Shown: piece after piece, positions 7,364-16,968 of the stretch
How positions within the stretch are numbered: position 1 is the stretch's first letter
Layout of the letters: the number at the start of each line of letters is the position of its first letter
NCBI GenBank assembly: GCA_023476545.1
Contig: JAMCYP010000015.1
Coordinates: 1-39,899 of the forward strand
Length of the DNA stretch: 39,899 nucleotides
Direction: 5' to 3'
DNA from: Candidatus Martarchaeota archaeon
Lineage (GTDB): Archaea > Micrarchaeota > Micrarchaeia > Micrarchaeales > CABMGC01
Translations under genes and position numbers: made by a program
Notes under the pieces: model-generated
The model's database searches: none
What the model was told of the DNA's origin: nothing
What the model saw: the letters and a program-made list of their open reading frames with translations, nothing else

Positions 7364-7531
7364 ATAGCAACACTAGCAGGCAAAGTATGCGTTTCATGCG
7401 GCAGGCTCACCTCCGCATACACAGAGTTCAAGTGCCCCAAGTGCGGCAAGAGCACGATAGTCCGCTGCAGGCAGTGCAGGGAGACGTACAACAAGTACAG
7501 GTGCAAGGACTGCGGATTCGAGGGACCGTGA
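7364..7531 (+). CDS. Zn-ribbon RNA-binding-type small protein, upstream partner of aEF-1beta (apparent ATA start)
   Basis: IATLAGKVCVSCGRLTSAYTEFKCPKCGKSTIVRCRQCRETYNKYRCKDCGFEGP*: four CxxC motifs; stop overlaps the ATG of aEF-1beta (TGATG). Confidence 0.8.
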   Translation: MATLAGKVCVSCGRLTSAYTEFKCPKCGKSTIVRCRQCRETYNKYRCKDCGFEGP

Positions 7532-7776
7532 TGGGCGACGTTGCGGTTCTCTTCAGGATATACGCAGAGGAAGGCAAGGAAGAGAGCGTGAGGAAGGAGA
7601 TAGCGGACACGCTCAAACCGAAGGGATCCCAGCTGGAAGAAGTTGCTTTTGGAATCAAGACGATAAAAGCGCTCTTTGTGCATGACGACGCTCACGGCAG
7701 CTCGGAGATAGAGGAGAAGCTCAGGAAGTTACCGGGAGTGAAGGAAGTTGAGATAGTGGAGGAGAGCCTCGTATAG
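7531..7776 (+). CDS. Translation elongation factor aEF-1 beta
   Basis: MGDVAVLFRIYAEEGKEESVRKEIADTL...EEVAFGIKTIKALFVHDDAHGSSEIEEKLRKLPGVKEVEIVEESLV. Confidence 0.92.
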   Translation: MGDVAVLFRIYAEEGKEESVRKEIADTLKPKGSQLEEVAFGIKTIKALFVHDDAHGSSEIEEKLRKLPGVKEVEIVEESLV

Positions 7777-7836
7777 GCGCTTCCTGAAAGAGTTAATATT
7801 GTTTAGAAGCTCAGTGTAAACGCTGCTGGGGATCTG

Positions 7837-10143
7837 ATGATAGATTCGATAGAGCTGAAGAACTGGAAGACGCACAAGGACACCAGCCTCAAGTTCTCTA
7901 AAGGCACAAACATACTGCTGGGCCAGATGGGCGCTGGAAAGAGCAGCATAATGGACGCGATCTCGTTCGCGCTCTTCGGCACATACCCGGCGATACAGCA
8001 CAGGCGCGTCGCAGTAAGCGAGATAATAATGAACAGGCCAGAGCAGCAGAAGCAGGCAAGCGTGCGCCTGTCCTTCGGGGTCGACGGCGCAACCTACGAG
8101 GTCCAGCGAAACCTGGAGCTCAACGGATCAAACAAGGCCAGCATAAGCAAGAACGGCACGTACCTGCAGTCGCAACCTCAGCGCGTCAATGAGGAGGTGG
8201 AGCGCATACTGAAGGTAGACTATGACCTCTTCTCCAGGGCGGTGTATGCAGAACAGAACCAGCTCACCTATTTTTTGGAACTGAGGCCTGCGGAGAGGAA
8301 GAAGCAGATAGACGAGCTGCTGGGGCTTGACAGGTTCGCCGCGGCACAGGAGAACGCCGGCTCGCTGATAAACAGGATAAAGGACATGGTGGCAGAGAGC
8401 GAGAAGACAGCGGAGACGTTCGACATAAAGAAGCTCAGGGAACAGCAGAAGGCCATGTCTGACGAGCTTGAAGAACTGAGGAAGAAGGCAAAAGAGCTGG
8501 AGAGCGAGCTGAAATCGTACGAGAAGAAGCGCGATGAATCGGAGAAAGAGCTCAAGACAGCGAAGGACAGATACGCGAAGAAGACCAAGCTCGTGAAGGA
8601 GATCGCAGAACTGAAGAGCAAGCTAGATTTCGTTGACAAAGAGATACAGAAGATAAGAGAGAAGGGCATTGGGGAGAGGAAAGAGCTGGAAAAGAAGGCA
8701 ATAGCATTGAAATCAGACCTTGAAACGAAAAACAAGGCTGAGAGGGAAGCGGCGGAAAGTGAAAAGAAGGCGCTGCAGCAGCTCGCAGGACTCGAAGCTG
8801 ACAAGAGAGGAATAGGCAAAGAACTTGAGGATAAGGAGAAACTGCTGAAAGAACGGGCAAAGAAGGGCAAGAAGGAAGCTGAAGAGGAAGTGAAGAAGAA
8901 GGAGGATGAGCTGAAGCGAAAAGAAGCGGAGCGCGGCGCGAGCGTCGCGAGCATGAACGAGGACAAAAAGTGGCTGCTTGAGCTTGAAAAGCACATGAGC
9001 AAATGCCCGATCTGCGAGCGCGAACTCACGTCAGAGATAAGGGAGAGGATACTCGCAGACAAGAAGAGCACGATTCAGGCGCTGGAGAAACAGATCGGGG
9101 CGCAGAAGCTTGACGTAGAGAAGCTGGAAAAGGAGCTGGATGTGCTGGCCAAGGAACTGGAGACGGTCAACAGGGTGGAGGAAAAACTGTCCGGCTATGC
9201 CGATCTGGAAAAGAGAGCCAGAGAGAACGAATTGGCGTTGCAGAAGTCGAAAGAGGAGAGCCAGAAGCTGAAGAAGATGGCGGAGGAGGCGAAGGACGCC
9301 GTATCGAACGCAAAGGATGCGCTGACGAAGGTCGAGGGCGCGATGGAAGACGCCAAACGCGTTGAGCGCTACGCGGAGGAGAAGGAGAAGGAATCGAGGT
9401 CGTTGAAGGAGAGAGAGACGGAACTGGAAAAGACGGATGTTGACGAGAAGGAGATTGACAGGATGCAGAACGAGTTCACCAGGATAAGTGTGAGCATAAA
9501 GGAAGCTTCAACAAGGCTGGAGGCAAACCACTCTGCAGAGAAAGAGAAGGCGGAGCAGGTGGAAGAGAAGAGGAAGGAGGTGGAGCGCATAGATAGGATG
9601 CAGGATGACGCGAAGGCGAAGAAGAAGGCCGCAGAGAGCCTTGTGACGTTCAAGGAGGCCCTGGCTGAGACGCAGACCCTGCTCCGCACCCGGCTTATTG
9701 GCTCGATAAACGGAATAATGCAGGAGATATGGCCAGAGCTCTACCCGTACGGCGACTATCAGGGCTTGCTGCTTGAGCCCACGTCCGATGACTACATACT
9801 GAAGGTGAAGACATCAAGGGACGAGAACGACGGCTGGACCAGCGTTGATGCCATAGCCAGCGGAGGCGAGAAGAGCGTGGCGTGCCTTGCGATGCGCGTC
9901 GCTTTCGCACTCGTGCTCGTGCCCAACCTGAGGTGGATAATACTGGACGAGCCCACGCACAACATAGACCAGCAGGGACTTGAGAGGTTCGTGAAGGCGA
10001 TAAACGAGGTGCTGCCAAGGATAGTGGAGCAGGTCTTTATCATCACACACGACGAGATGCTTAAGCAGGCGGTGAACGCAAAGATCTACGTGATGTCAAG
10101 GAACAAGGAAGCCGGCGAGGGCACGATCACAGAGTCATACTGA
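7837..10143 (+). CDS. rad50: Rad50-type SMC-family ATPase
   Basis: Walker A GQMGAGKSSIMDAI, long coiled coil with zinc hook CPICEREL, signature ASGGEKSVACLAMRVAFALV, Walker B WIILDEPTHNID. Confidence 0.93.
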   Translation: MIDSIELKNWKTHKDTSLKFSKGTNILLGQMGAGKSSIMDAISFALFGTYPAIQHRRVAVSEIIMNRPEQQKQASVRLSFGVDGATYEVQRNLELNGSNKASISKNGTYLQSQPQRVNEEVERILKVDYDLFSRAVYAEQNQLTYFLELRPAERKKQIDELLGLDRFAAAQENAGSLINRIKDMVAESEKTAETFDIKKLREQQKAMSDELEELRKKAKELESELKSYEKKRDESEKELKTAKDRYAKKTKLVKEIAELKSKLDFVDKEIQKIREKGIGERKELEKKAIALKSDLETKNKAEREAAESEKKALQQLAGLEADKRGIGKELEDKEKLLKERAKKGKKEAEEEVKKKEDELKRKEAERGASVASMNEDKKWLLELEKHMSKCPICERELTSEIRERILADKKSTIQALEKQIGAQKLDVEKLEKELDVLAKELETVNRVEEKLSGYADLEKRARENELALQKSKEESQKLKKMAEEAKDAVSNAKDALTKVEGAMEDAKRVERYAEEKEKESRSLKERETELEKTDVDEKEIDRMQNEFTRISVSIKEASTRLEANHSAEKEKAEQVEEKRKEVERIDRMQDDAKAKKKAAESLVTFKEALAETQTLLRTRLIGSINGIMQEIWPELYPYGDYQGLLLEPTSDDYILKVKTSRDENDGWTSVDAIASGGEKSVACLAMRVAFALVLVPNLRWIILDEPTHNIDQQGLERFVKAINEVLPRIVEQVFIITHDEMLKQAVNAKIYVMSRNKEAGEGTITESY

Positions 10144-10147
10144 CGAC

Positions 10148-11215
10148 TCAGAGCATTCCAAGGCCGAGGCCGTTATCCTGATTTGGCTCGCGGCCGATCA
10201 CCGAAGAGCCGCTGACGCCCGTGAATATTCCTATTATCTCAACCTTGCCCATGTAGTCCTGGTCGAGTCTTGCGCCCCAGGTCACATTGGCGTTGGTCGC
10301 TATGCTTGCGGTAAGCTTGGTGGCGATTTCGTTCGCCTCTCCGAGAGTGAGGTCTGGTCCGCCTATGATGTGCAGCAGCACTCCGCTAGCCTTTGAGTAG
10401 TCCACGTCGAGCAGCTTGTTCTTCAGCGTCGACTTTACGGCGTCGTCCACCTTGTTGGAGCCCTGCCCCGTGCCGACGCTGATCATCGCTAGGCCTCCTG
10501 CGGCCATTATCGAGCGAACGTCTGCGAAGTCGAGGTTGATCAGGCTCGGCTGCGTGATGGTCTCGGTTATTCCGCGCACCGCCTTAGCAGTTATCTCGTC
10601 TGCGAGCATGAAGGTCTTCTCTATGGGCAGGTTTGGATACAGAGATACGAGCTTCTGGTTGTCTATTACCACCACTGTGTCAAGGTTCTGCCTCAGCTTC
10701 TCGATGCCCTTCCTTGCGGTCTCGAGCCTGACCCTTTCCAACGAGAACGGCAGGGTCACTATCCCTATCACAATCGCGCCGGCTTCCTTCGCTATGCGTG
10801 CCACAACCGGCATAGAGCCTGTGCCCGTTCCGCCGCCCATTCCTGCGGTTATGAAGACGAGGTTTGTATCCTTGAGCAGGAACTCGATCTCGTTCCTCGA
10901 GAGCTCGGCCGACTTCTCTCCTATCTCCGGAAATCCTCCGGCCCCAAGGCCGTGAGTCAGGGCCTTGCCAAGTATAAGTTTCGTGATGTTGGGGTTGAGC
11001 ATGCCTAGATGCTTGGCATCGGTGTTGAATGCGAAGAGTCCGGCGCCCTTTATGTCCATTAGGCTGAGCCTCTGCACCGTGTTGTTCCCTCCGCCGCCGC
11101 AGCCTACCACTGCTATCTTGGGCTTGAAGTACTCGAACTCTTGAGGTATGGTGCCTGATGAAGCCTCTGCAGATGTGTCGCCGTACATCCTATCACTTAG
11201 TATACTCGAAGGCAA
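10148..11215 (-). CDS. ftsZ: Cell division protein FtsZ (paralog 1)
   Basis: VVGCGGGGNNTVQRL, FITAGMGGGTGTGSMPVVARIAKE tubulin signature, NLDFADVRSIMAAGGLAMISVG. Confidence 0.96.
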   Translation of the reverse strand: MPSSILSDRMYGDTSAEASSGTIPQEFEYFKPKIAVVGCGGGGNNTVQRLSLMDIKGAGLFAFNTDAKHLGMLNPNITKLILGKALTHGLGAGGFPEIGEKSAELSRNEIEFLLKDTNLVFITAGMGGGTGTGSMPVVARIAKEAGAIVIGIVTLPFSLERVRLETARKGIEKLRQNLDTVVVIDNQKLVSLYPNLPIEKTFMLADEITAKAVRGITETITQPSLINLDFADVRSIMAAGGLAMISVGTGQGSNKVDDAVKSTLKNKLLDVDYSKASGVLLHIIGGPDLTLGEANEIATKLTASIATNANVTWGARLDQDYMGKVEIIGIFTGVSGSSVIGREPNQDNGLGLGML

Positions 11216-11230
11216 AGATAAAAAGACTTC

Positions 11231-11977
11231 TCATCGCTGCTGAGGCAGTTCATGCCACTGCATCCTCTCGCCTATGCGCGCCCGGATCTGCCATCTTGCG
11301 CTCTTAGGTCGGGCCGCTATGAGTCCCAGTAGGGAGTCGGCTCTCAGGGCTATCACTTCCGCCTTGTCAGGCGCCAGCTTGCTTATGCGGTTTTTCAGCT
11401 TCATGAGATTGCCCGTGAAATCCTTCCAGACTCCCCAGTTTGTCGAGGTTATGTTTGTTATCTGCGCGTCATGTATGTCGTGCTTCCCACTTCCTATCTC
11501 GAAGTCGAAGAGAGCGGCGCCTATGTCGCGCAGGTCTTTGTCAGTTATCTCTGCAATCTGGAGTTTTGTCATGAGAAGTTCAGTTATTGGAAGCGTTGGC
11601 CCCTCATCTTCGAGCCCGTGGCGAAAATCTAATTTGTGACACATCTGGAAACCATCTACGAAGATGTCTACCTGCCTCTTGTTCTGGTTGTCCACATAGA
11701 GTATCTGGTCAGGGTGAAGGGCGTTTGACCTTAGCGGATACTCATAGCCCATCGTTTCCACGAGCTTCTTGAGCTTGGAAACGTCTTTCCTCCTTACGGC
11801 CAGGTCTATGTCGTTATTGTCCCTTGACAGGCTGCCCTCCGCTGAGCTAGGGCAGATAAGTTTGAATGCGAGGCCGCCAAGAAACTTTACAGCGATTTCT
11901 TGCTCATCCACCCTTTCCAGCAACTGATTGGCCGCTTCGAGCAGGTCTGCCTGTATGCTCGCGTTTCTCCAGGGCAA
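11231..11977 (-). CDS. Nucleotidyltransferase-fold protein (AbiEii-like)
   Basis: VKFLGGLAFKLICPS...RDNNDIDLAVRRKDVSKLKKLVETMGY...RQVDIFVDGFQMCHKLDF. Confidence 0.65.
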   Translation of the reverse strand: MPWRNASIQADLLEAANQLLERVDEQEIAVKFLGGLAFKLICPSSAEGSLSRDNNDIDLAVRRKDVSKLKKLVETMGYEYPLRSNALHPDQILYVDNQNKRQVDIFVDGFQMCHKLDFRHGLEDEGPTLPITELLMTKLQIAEITDKDLRDIGAALFDFEIGSGKHDIHDAQITNITSTNWGVWKDFTGNLMKLKNRISKLAPDKAEVIALRADSLLGLIAARPKSARWQIRARIGERMQWHELPQQR

Positions 11978-12150
11978 GACCGCGCTCCGAGCCCGGCTCC
12001 CTCATTATACCTGCGCGCTTTGTTCCGAGTAAGCTTTCGACGCCTCCACCGCCCCCGACAAACATCTTCTGCCTTAGAATCTCGTCTCCCCAAATGAAGG
12101 AGAACCTCTGTCTGTTAAATCTTTTAAAGCCTCATCATCCAGAGTTATAC

Positions 12151-13884
12151 ATGATTAACTCGAAGCTCGCCGAGATCCTGAACGAGATAGCGGACATGCT
12201 GGAGCTTGAGGGTGAGAAGTACAGCAGGTTCGAGGTGCTCGCGTACCGGAAGGCGGCCGTGACTATAGCAGGCATGCAGGAGGACGTGGAAGAGATATAC
12301 AGGAAGGGGGGAGTCGAGGCGCTCATGGAACTGCCGGGCATAGGCAAGGCCATGTCCAGCCACATAGAGGAGTATGTAAAGACTGGAAAGGTAGCCAAGT
12401 ACGGAAAGCTGAAGAAGAAGTATCCGCTTGACCTGGCGGGACTGACGCAGGTGCAGGGCATGGGGGCAAAGAAGGCGTTCAAGCTCTACAAGCTCCTGGG
12501 CGTTAAGAGCGTGCAGGACCTGAGGAAGGCCGTTGCGCAGCACAAGATACGAACGCTTGAAGGATTCGGGGAGCAGAGCGAGGCGCAGATACAGAAAGGG
12601 CTCGCGTTCCTTGAAGAAGGCAGGGGCAGGATGCTGCTCGGGACAGCGCTGCCAGAAGCCGAATCTATAAGGGAGAAGCTACTGCAATCAGGGCTCGTTG
12701 AGAGAGCGATAATAGGCGGTTCTACGCGAAGGATGCGCGAGACCGTAGGCGATCTCGACATACTGCTCATATCAAGCAAAGGAGCCAAGGTCATGGACTT
12801 CATCACCTCTATGGCCGAGGTGGATGGCGTGATAGCTAAAGGGCCTACGAAGACATCCGTAAGGCTCGGCATAGGCCTGAACTGCGACTTCAGGCTTGTA
12901 GAAAAGGAAAGCTTCGGCGCCGCTCTGCAGTATTTCACGGGCAACAAGGACCACAATGTCAAGCTCAGGGAGATAGCGATAAAGAAGAAACTCAAGCTCA
13001 ACGAGTACGGGCTTTTCGATAAGAAGAACAAGAACCTCGCCGCTGGGGAAGACGAGGAAGAGGTATACAAGACACTCGGCCTTGATTGGATGGAGCCGGA
13101 AATGAGGGAAAACAGAGGCGAGATCGACCTCGCTCTGCAGCACAGGCTGCCCAAGCTGGTGAAACTTGAAGACATGAAAGGTGACCTGCATGTGCACAGC
13201 AAGCATAGCGGCGACAGCTCCAACAGCTTTGATGAGATCGCCGCGGAGATGAAGCGCCTTGGAAGGAACTACGCGGGTATAACAGACCACTCGAAGAGCG
13301 AGTACATGAACAGAGGGCTGGATGACAGGGGATACATGAAAGAGTTCGCTGACATAGACGCGGCAAACGACAATGCCGAGGGATTCAGATTCCTGAAGAG
13401 TGGCGAAGTTGACATACTCAAGGACGGATCGCTCGATGTCAGCAGGAAGACGCTGGATGCGATGGACTACGTGCTCGCATCGGTGCACAGCGGGCTGAAG
13501 GATCCGAAGGACAAGATGACCGAGAGGATTGTTAACGCGCTGAAGAGCGGCCAGATCGACATACTGGGCCATCCAACAGGCAGGCTGATAAACGAGCGAG
13601 AAGGCCTGCAGGCAGACATGGACAAGGTATTCGAGGCCGCAAAAGACAACGGCGTCGTGATGGAGATAAACGCGCAGCCTTCTAGGCTTGACCTCAACGA
13701 CGATAACATCATGAAGGCCAAGAAGTACGGCCTCAGGTTCTCGATCGATACGGATGCTCACCGTGCCTCTCACCTGCAGTACATGCGTTATGGGGTGAGC
13801 ATGGCGAAGCGGGGGTGGCTGACCAAGAACGATGTAGTTAACGCGGGAAACGTTGACGCCTTCCTGAAGAAACTTAAGAAGTAG
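12151..13884 (+). CDS. polX: DNA polymerase X family protein with PHP domain
   Basis: HhH region LMELPGIGKAMSSHIEEYVKTG, GGSTRRMRETVGDLDILLIS NTase motif, C-terminal PHP GDLHVHSKHSGDS...ILGHPTGRLI...DTDAHRASHL. ATG 12151 fits the PolX N-terminus; the longer ORF-track start is unlikely. Confidence 0.93.
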   Translation: MINSKLAEILNEIADMLELEGEKYSRFEVLAYRKAAVTIAGMQEDVEEIYRKGGVEALMELPGIGKAMSSHIEEYVKTGKVAKYGKLKKKYPLDLAGLTQVQGMGAKKAFKLYKLLGVKSVQDLRKAVAQHKIRTLEGFGEQSEAQIQKGLAFLEEGRGRMLLGTALPEAESIREKLLQSGLVERAIIGGSTRRMRETVGDLDILLISSKGAKVMDFITSMAEVDGVIAKGPTKTSVRLGIGLNCDFRLVEKESFGAALQYFTGNKDHNVKLREIAIKKKLKLNEYGLFDKKNKNLAAGEDEEEVYKTLGLDWMEPEMRENRGEIDLALQHRLPKLVKLEDMKGDLHVHSKHSGDSSNSFDEIAAEMKRLGRNYAGITDHSKSEYMNRGLDDRGYMKEFADIDAANDNAEGFRFLKSGEVDILKDGSLDVSRKTLDAMDYVLASVHSGLKDPKDKMTERIVNALKSGQIDILGHPTGRLINEREGLQADMDKVFEAAKDNGVVMEINAQPSRLDLNDDNIMKAKKYGLRFSIDTDAHRASHLQYMRYGVSMAKRGWLTKNDVVNAGNVDAFLKKLKK

Positions 13885-13887
13885 GCA

Positions 13888-15288
13888 CTACCCGGATATC
13901 TTGCCCCTACCTCTTACGAGAGAGAGTATGCCAGCAATCGCAAGGAGCGCGACAGAGGCGTAGAGTGCTGAATGGATTCCGGTAAGGAAACTCTGTGAGA
14001 CGCCGCCGATCAGTTTGGAGGTGCCTACGAATACTTCGAACGCCACCTGCCTCGAAACCGAGGCAGACGCCGCGGTGAGTATTATCACGTAGCTCAGAAG
14101 CGCGCCTATGTTTGATGTCAGCCTCATCACGCCAGATATCGCACCGTAATGCTTTGCATCCGCTTCTGACATAATCTCGTTGTTGTTGGCGGGCCAGAAC
14201 ATCGAGCCCCCTATGCCAGAAAGAACCGAAGCGATGATGATTATGTAGTAAGCGCTTGAATCTGTGAGTGTGAGATACACCAACACCGCTGCGCATGTTA
14301 TCGCAATGCCTACTGTCGCTATTACTCTTGCACCGTATTTGTCAGACAGTCTGCCGAAATAAGGCGCGAGGACGCTGCTTATCACGTATCCCGGCACGAA
14401 CAGGAGCGCTGCGGAGAATGGATCTAGCCCGCGAACTCCCTGCAGGTACATGATTATGATGAAGGTTATCGCAAGGAAGCCTATCGCCTGGAAAAGTGCA
14501 GCGAGAATTGAGGCGGTAAGCACCTTGTTCTTGAACTCTGAGAGCGGCAGCATGGGATTCTTCGCCTTGCCCTCCCAGATGAAGAAGAGGACGGTGAGCA
14601 GCAGCCCGACAGCGATCATGGCCGAGTTGAACATACTTGTTCCCGAGCCTGCGAAATCCACGGCGCCGTACGCGAAAGAGAAGAGAGCAACACCAAGCAG
14701 GAGCATTCCGGGCAGGTCGAGGTCTGTGTGAAACTTAACCTTGTCTGCCAGATACCTTATTCCTAGGAAGGTGGCGACTATGCCTATGGGCACATTGATG
14801 AAGAATATGTAGCGCCAGCCGATGAACGTCGTTATGGCTCCGCCGAGTATTATGCCGAGCATCGCCCCTATGTTCCATCCGAGGGCCAGGAAGCCATAGG
14901 CCTTGCCTCTTCGGCCCACCTCGAAATTGTCGGCGATTATTGCGCCGCTGTTCGCCTGCATGAAGGCTCCGCCTATCGCTTGTATCACCCTGAACCCTAC
15001 CAGGATGATCGCAGATGAGGAGAAGCCGCATAGGAAAGAGCCTATCGTGAATATTGCGAATCCCGCATTGAACATCTTGCTCCTGCCATAGATGTCGCCA
15101 AGCCTGCCGAACTGGGTTATGGCGACGGCTATGACAAGCAGGTATATTATTATGGTCCAGATAGTAACAGCAAGATTCGCGCTGAGCTCTTGCGTGATTG
15201 CCGGAAGTGCAAGCAGCACTATCGTGCTGTCTATGGCGCCCATCATGGTGCCAAGGACGAGTATGGCCAGCACTAATTTCTCGTTCAT
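13888..15288 (-). CDS. MFS transporter, DHA2 (EmrB/QacA-like) family
   Basis: TMMGAIDSTIVLLALPAITQEL...QFGRLGDIYGRSKMFNAGF...GGAFMQANSGAIIADNF multi-TM protein. Confidence 0.9.
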   Translation of the reverse strand: MNEKLVLAILVLGTMMGAIDSTIVLLALPAITQELSANLAVTIWTIIIYLLVIAVAITQFGRLGDIYGRSKMFNAGFAIFTIGSFLCGFSSSAIILVGFRVIQAIGGAFMQANSGAIIADNFEVGRRGKAYGFLALGWNIGAMLGIILGGAITTFIGWRYIFFINVPIGIVATFLGIRYLADKVKFHTDLDLPGMLLLGVALFSFAYGAVDFAGSGTSMFNSAMIAVGLLLTVLFFIWEGKAKNPMLPLSEFKNKVLTASILAALFQAIGFLAITFIIIMYLQGVRGLDPFSAALLFVPGYVISSVLAPYFGRLSDKYGARVIATVGIAITCAAVLVYLTLTDSSAYYIIIIASVLSGIGGSMFWPANNNEIMSEADAKHYGAISGVMRLTSNIGALLSYVIILTAASASVSRQVAFEVFVGTSKLIGGVSQSFLTGIHSALYASVALLAIAGILSLVRGRGKISG

Positions 15289-15311
15289 TCCTGTCCTTCC
15301 CTAGCCGAGCT

Positions 15312-16577
15312 TCAGTACCAGCCGCGCGCCTTCATTGCGTTTGCGACCCTGCTGACCGCTATGATGTACGCAGCGGTCCTCGGGCTTATCTTCTTGCCCG
15401 CCTGCGCATACTTCTTCTGCGTGTCTATCGTGTCTGCGAACGACTTGGTTATTATGGTGTCGAGCCTCTTGTAGACCTCCTCCTGGGTCCAGTAGTAGCC
15501 CTGGCGGTTCTGCGCCCACTCAAAGTACGACACGATGACTCCTCCGGAGTTTACAAGGAAGTCTGGCAGGTCTAGCACCTTTCGCTCGAACAGTATCTTG
15601 TCTGCCTCGGGCGTTACCGGGCCGTTTGCCAGCTCCAGTACGAGCTTTGCGTGTATCTTGTCTGCGTTAGTCGCGGTTATCTGGTTCTCCAGCGCGGCGG
15701 GTATGAGCACGTCTATGTCATCGAGCTCAAGAAGATCCTCGTTGCTTATCTTCTCGCCTCCCTTGTAGCCAACGACGCTGCCCGTCTTCTCTTTCATCTC
15801 CTTCAGTTTCGCAACGTCCAGTCCCTTGGACGAGTATACTCCCCCGTGGGAGTCGCTCGTGGCCACGACCTTCGCCCCGAGCTTCGTCGCTAGCTCGAAG
15901 GCGAACGCGCCAGCGTTGCCGAATCCCTGTATCGCGACCTTCGACTTCTTTATGTTCAGCTTGAGCATCTTTGCGGCTTCGCGCATCACGTACATGCCTC
16001 CCATGGCCGTGGAGTCGAACCTTCCTTCCGAACCCCACACGTCGAGCGGCTTGCCCGTTATGACGCCGAACTCGTTGTGCCCCTTGAGCTTCGAGTACTC
16101 GTCCATCATCCACGCCATTATCTGCGGGGTGGTGTAGACGTCAGGAGCTGGCACGTCGATGTCAGGGCCTATGAACTGGCCCAGCGCGCGTATATACGCT
16201 CTAGAGAGGTTCTCTATCTCCTGCGGGCTCATGTCCTTGGGATCGCAGATCACTCCTCCCTTTGCCCCTCCGTACGGTATGTTTGCAAGCGAGCACTTCC
16301 ACGTCATCCACGCAGACAGCGCCTTGACAGTCTCTATGCTCTCCTGCGGGTGGAACCTTATTCCGCCCTTTCCCGGTCCCCTGGCGTTGTTGTACAGCAC
16401 CCTGAAGCCTGGAAACGTCTTGGTGGCCCCGTTGCGCATCTTCACCGGTATGTTAACCATCACGGTCTGCATCGGCTGCCTGAGTATCGCATGCGCCTGC
16501 CTGTCCAGATTCATTACCGCCGCTGCCGTATCGAGCTGTTCCTGAGCTATTTTGAAAGGATCCAATTCTTCTGCCAT
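15312..16577 (-). CDS. gdhA: Glutamate dehydrogenase (Glu/Leu/Phe/Val dehydrogenase family)
   Basis: GPGKGGIRFHPQESIETVKALSAWMTWKCSLANIPYGGAKGGVICDPK and GFGNAGAFAFELATKLGAKVVATSDSHGGVY. Confidence 0.96.
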   Translation of the reverse strand: MAEELDPFKIAQEQLDTAAAVMNLDRQAHAILRQPMQTVMVNIPVKMRNGATKTFPGFRVLYNNARGPGKGGIRFHPQESIETVKALSAWMTWKCSLANIPYGGAKGGVICDPKDMSPQEIENLSRAYIRALGQFIGPDIDVPAPDVYTTPQIMAWMMDEYSKLKGHNEFGVITGKPLDVWGSEGRFDSTAMGGMYVMREAAKMLKLNIKKSKVAIQGFGNAGAFAFELATKLGAKVVATSDSHGGVYSSKGLDVAKLKEMKEKTGSVVGYKGGEKISNEDLLELDDIDVLIPAALENQITATNADKIHAKLVLELANGPVTPEADKILFERKVLDLPDFLVNSGGVIVSYFEWAQNRQGYYWTQEEVYKRLDTIITKSFADTIDTQKKYAQAGKKISPRTAAYIIAVSRVANAMKARGWY

Positions 16578-16607
16578 ACACTCACTCTAAATATCATCAG
16601 ACTATGT

Positions 16608-16925
16608 TCAAACGGTAGTGGCGACCAGCCTGTCGCAGAGCTCGTCTATCGCGTGGTCTATCTGCTGCCTGTCCTCCCCCCTCACTATACCGCTGACTAT
16701 CGAATCGCTTAGGCTGTTCTGCAGTATGTAATTCTTCATCTTGCGTATCTGTGGCGAGTACTTGTTGTGCAGATACTTGCTGACCGCAACCTGGACCACT
16801 CCCAGTTTTTCAGCTATGCTCTCCTGACTGTAGCCGTACCTGTCGTGCATCGTGGAGGCTATGGATGCTCGCACTGCAGGAAGCACCGCCCTTACTATGC
16901 TTTTGCACTCTGGCTTGTCCATCAT
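16608..16925 (-). CDS. HTH transcriptional regulator (COG2522-like)
   Basis: VLPAVRASIASTMHDRYGYSQESIAEKLGVVQVAVSKYLHNKYS helix-turn-helix. Confidence 0.75.
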   Translation of the reverse strand: MMDKPECKSIVRAVLPAVRASIASTMHDRYGYSQESIAEKLGVVQVAVSKYLHNKYSPQIRKMKNYILQNSLSDSIVSGIVRGEDRQQIDHAIDELCDRLVATTV

Positions 16926-16968
16926 GAGCTATTCCTCCTGATAACTATTTATAGAGCACGCCGAAGAA

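Noticed and set aside
8268-9071. 267-aa minus-strand ORF (Ser/Phe-rich)
   Set aside because: Mirror frame of the Rad50 coiled coil; composition is the antisense of Lys/Glu-rich codons, with no independent homology.
11866-12150. 95-codon N-terminal extension of PolX given by the ORF track
   Set aside because: It overlaps the divergent NTase gene and its promoter; ATG 12151 gives the expected PolX N-terminus and has a TATA-like element just upstream.
12772-13773. 333-aa minus-strand ORF
   Set aside because: Antisense shadow of PolX; biased GC codons create long open antisense frames here and in many other genes (for example 19915-20382, 23173-24204, 38409-39230).
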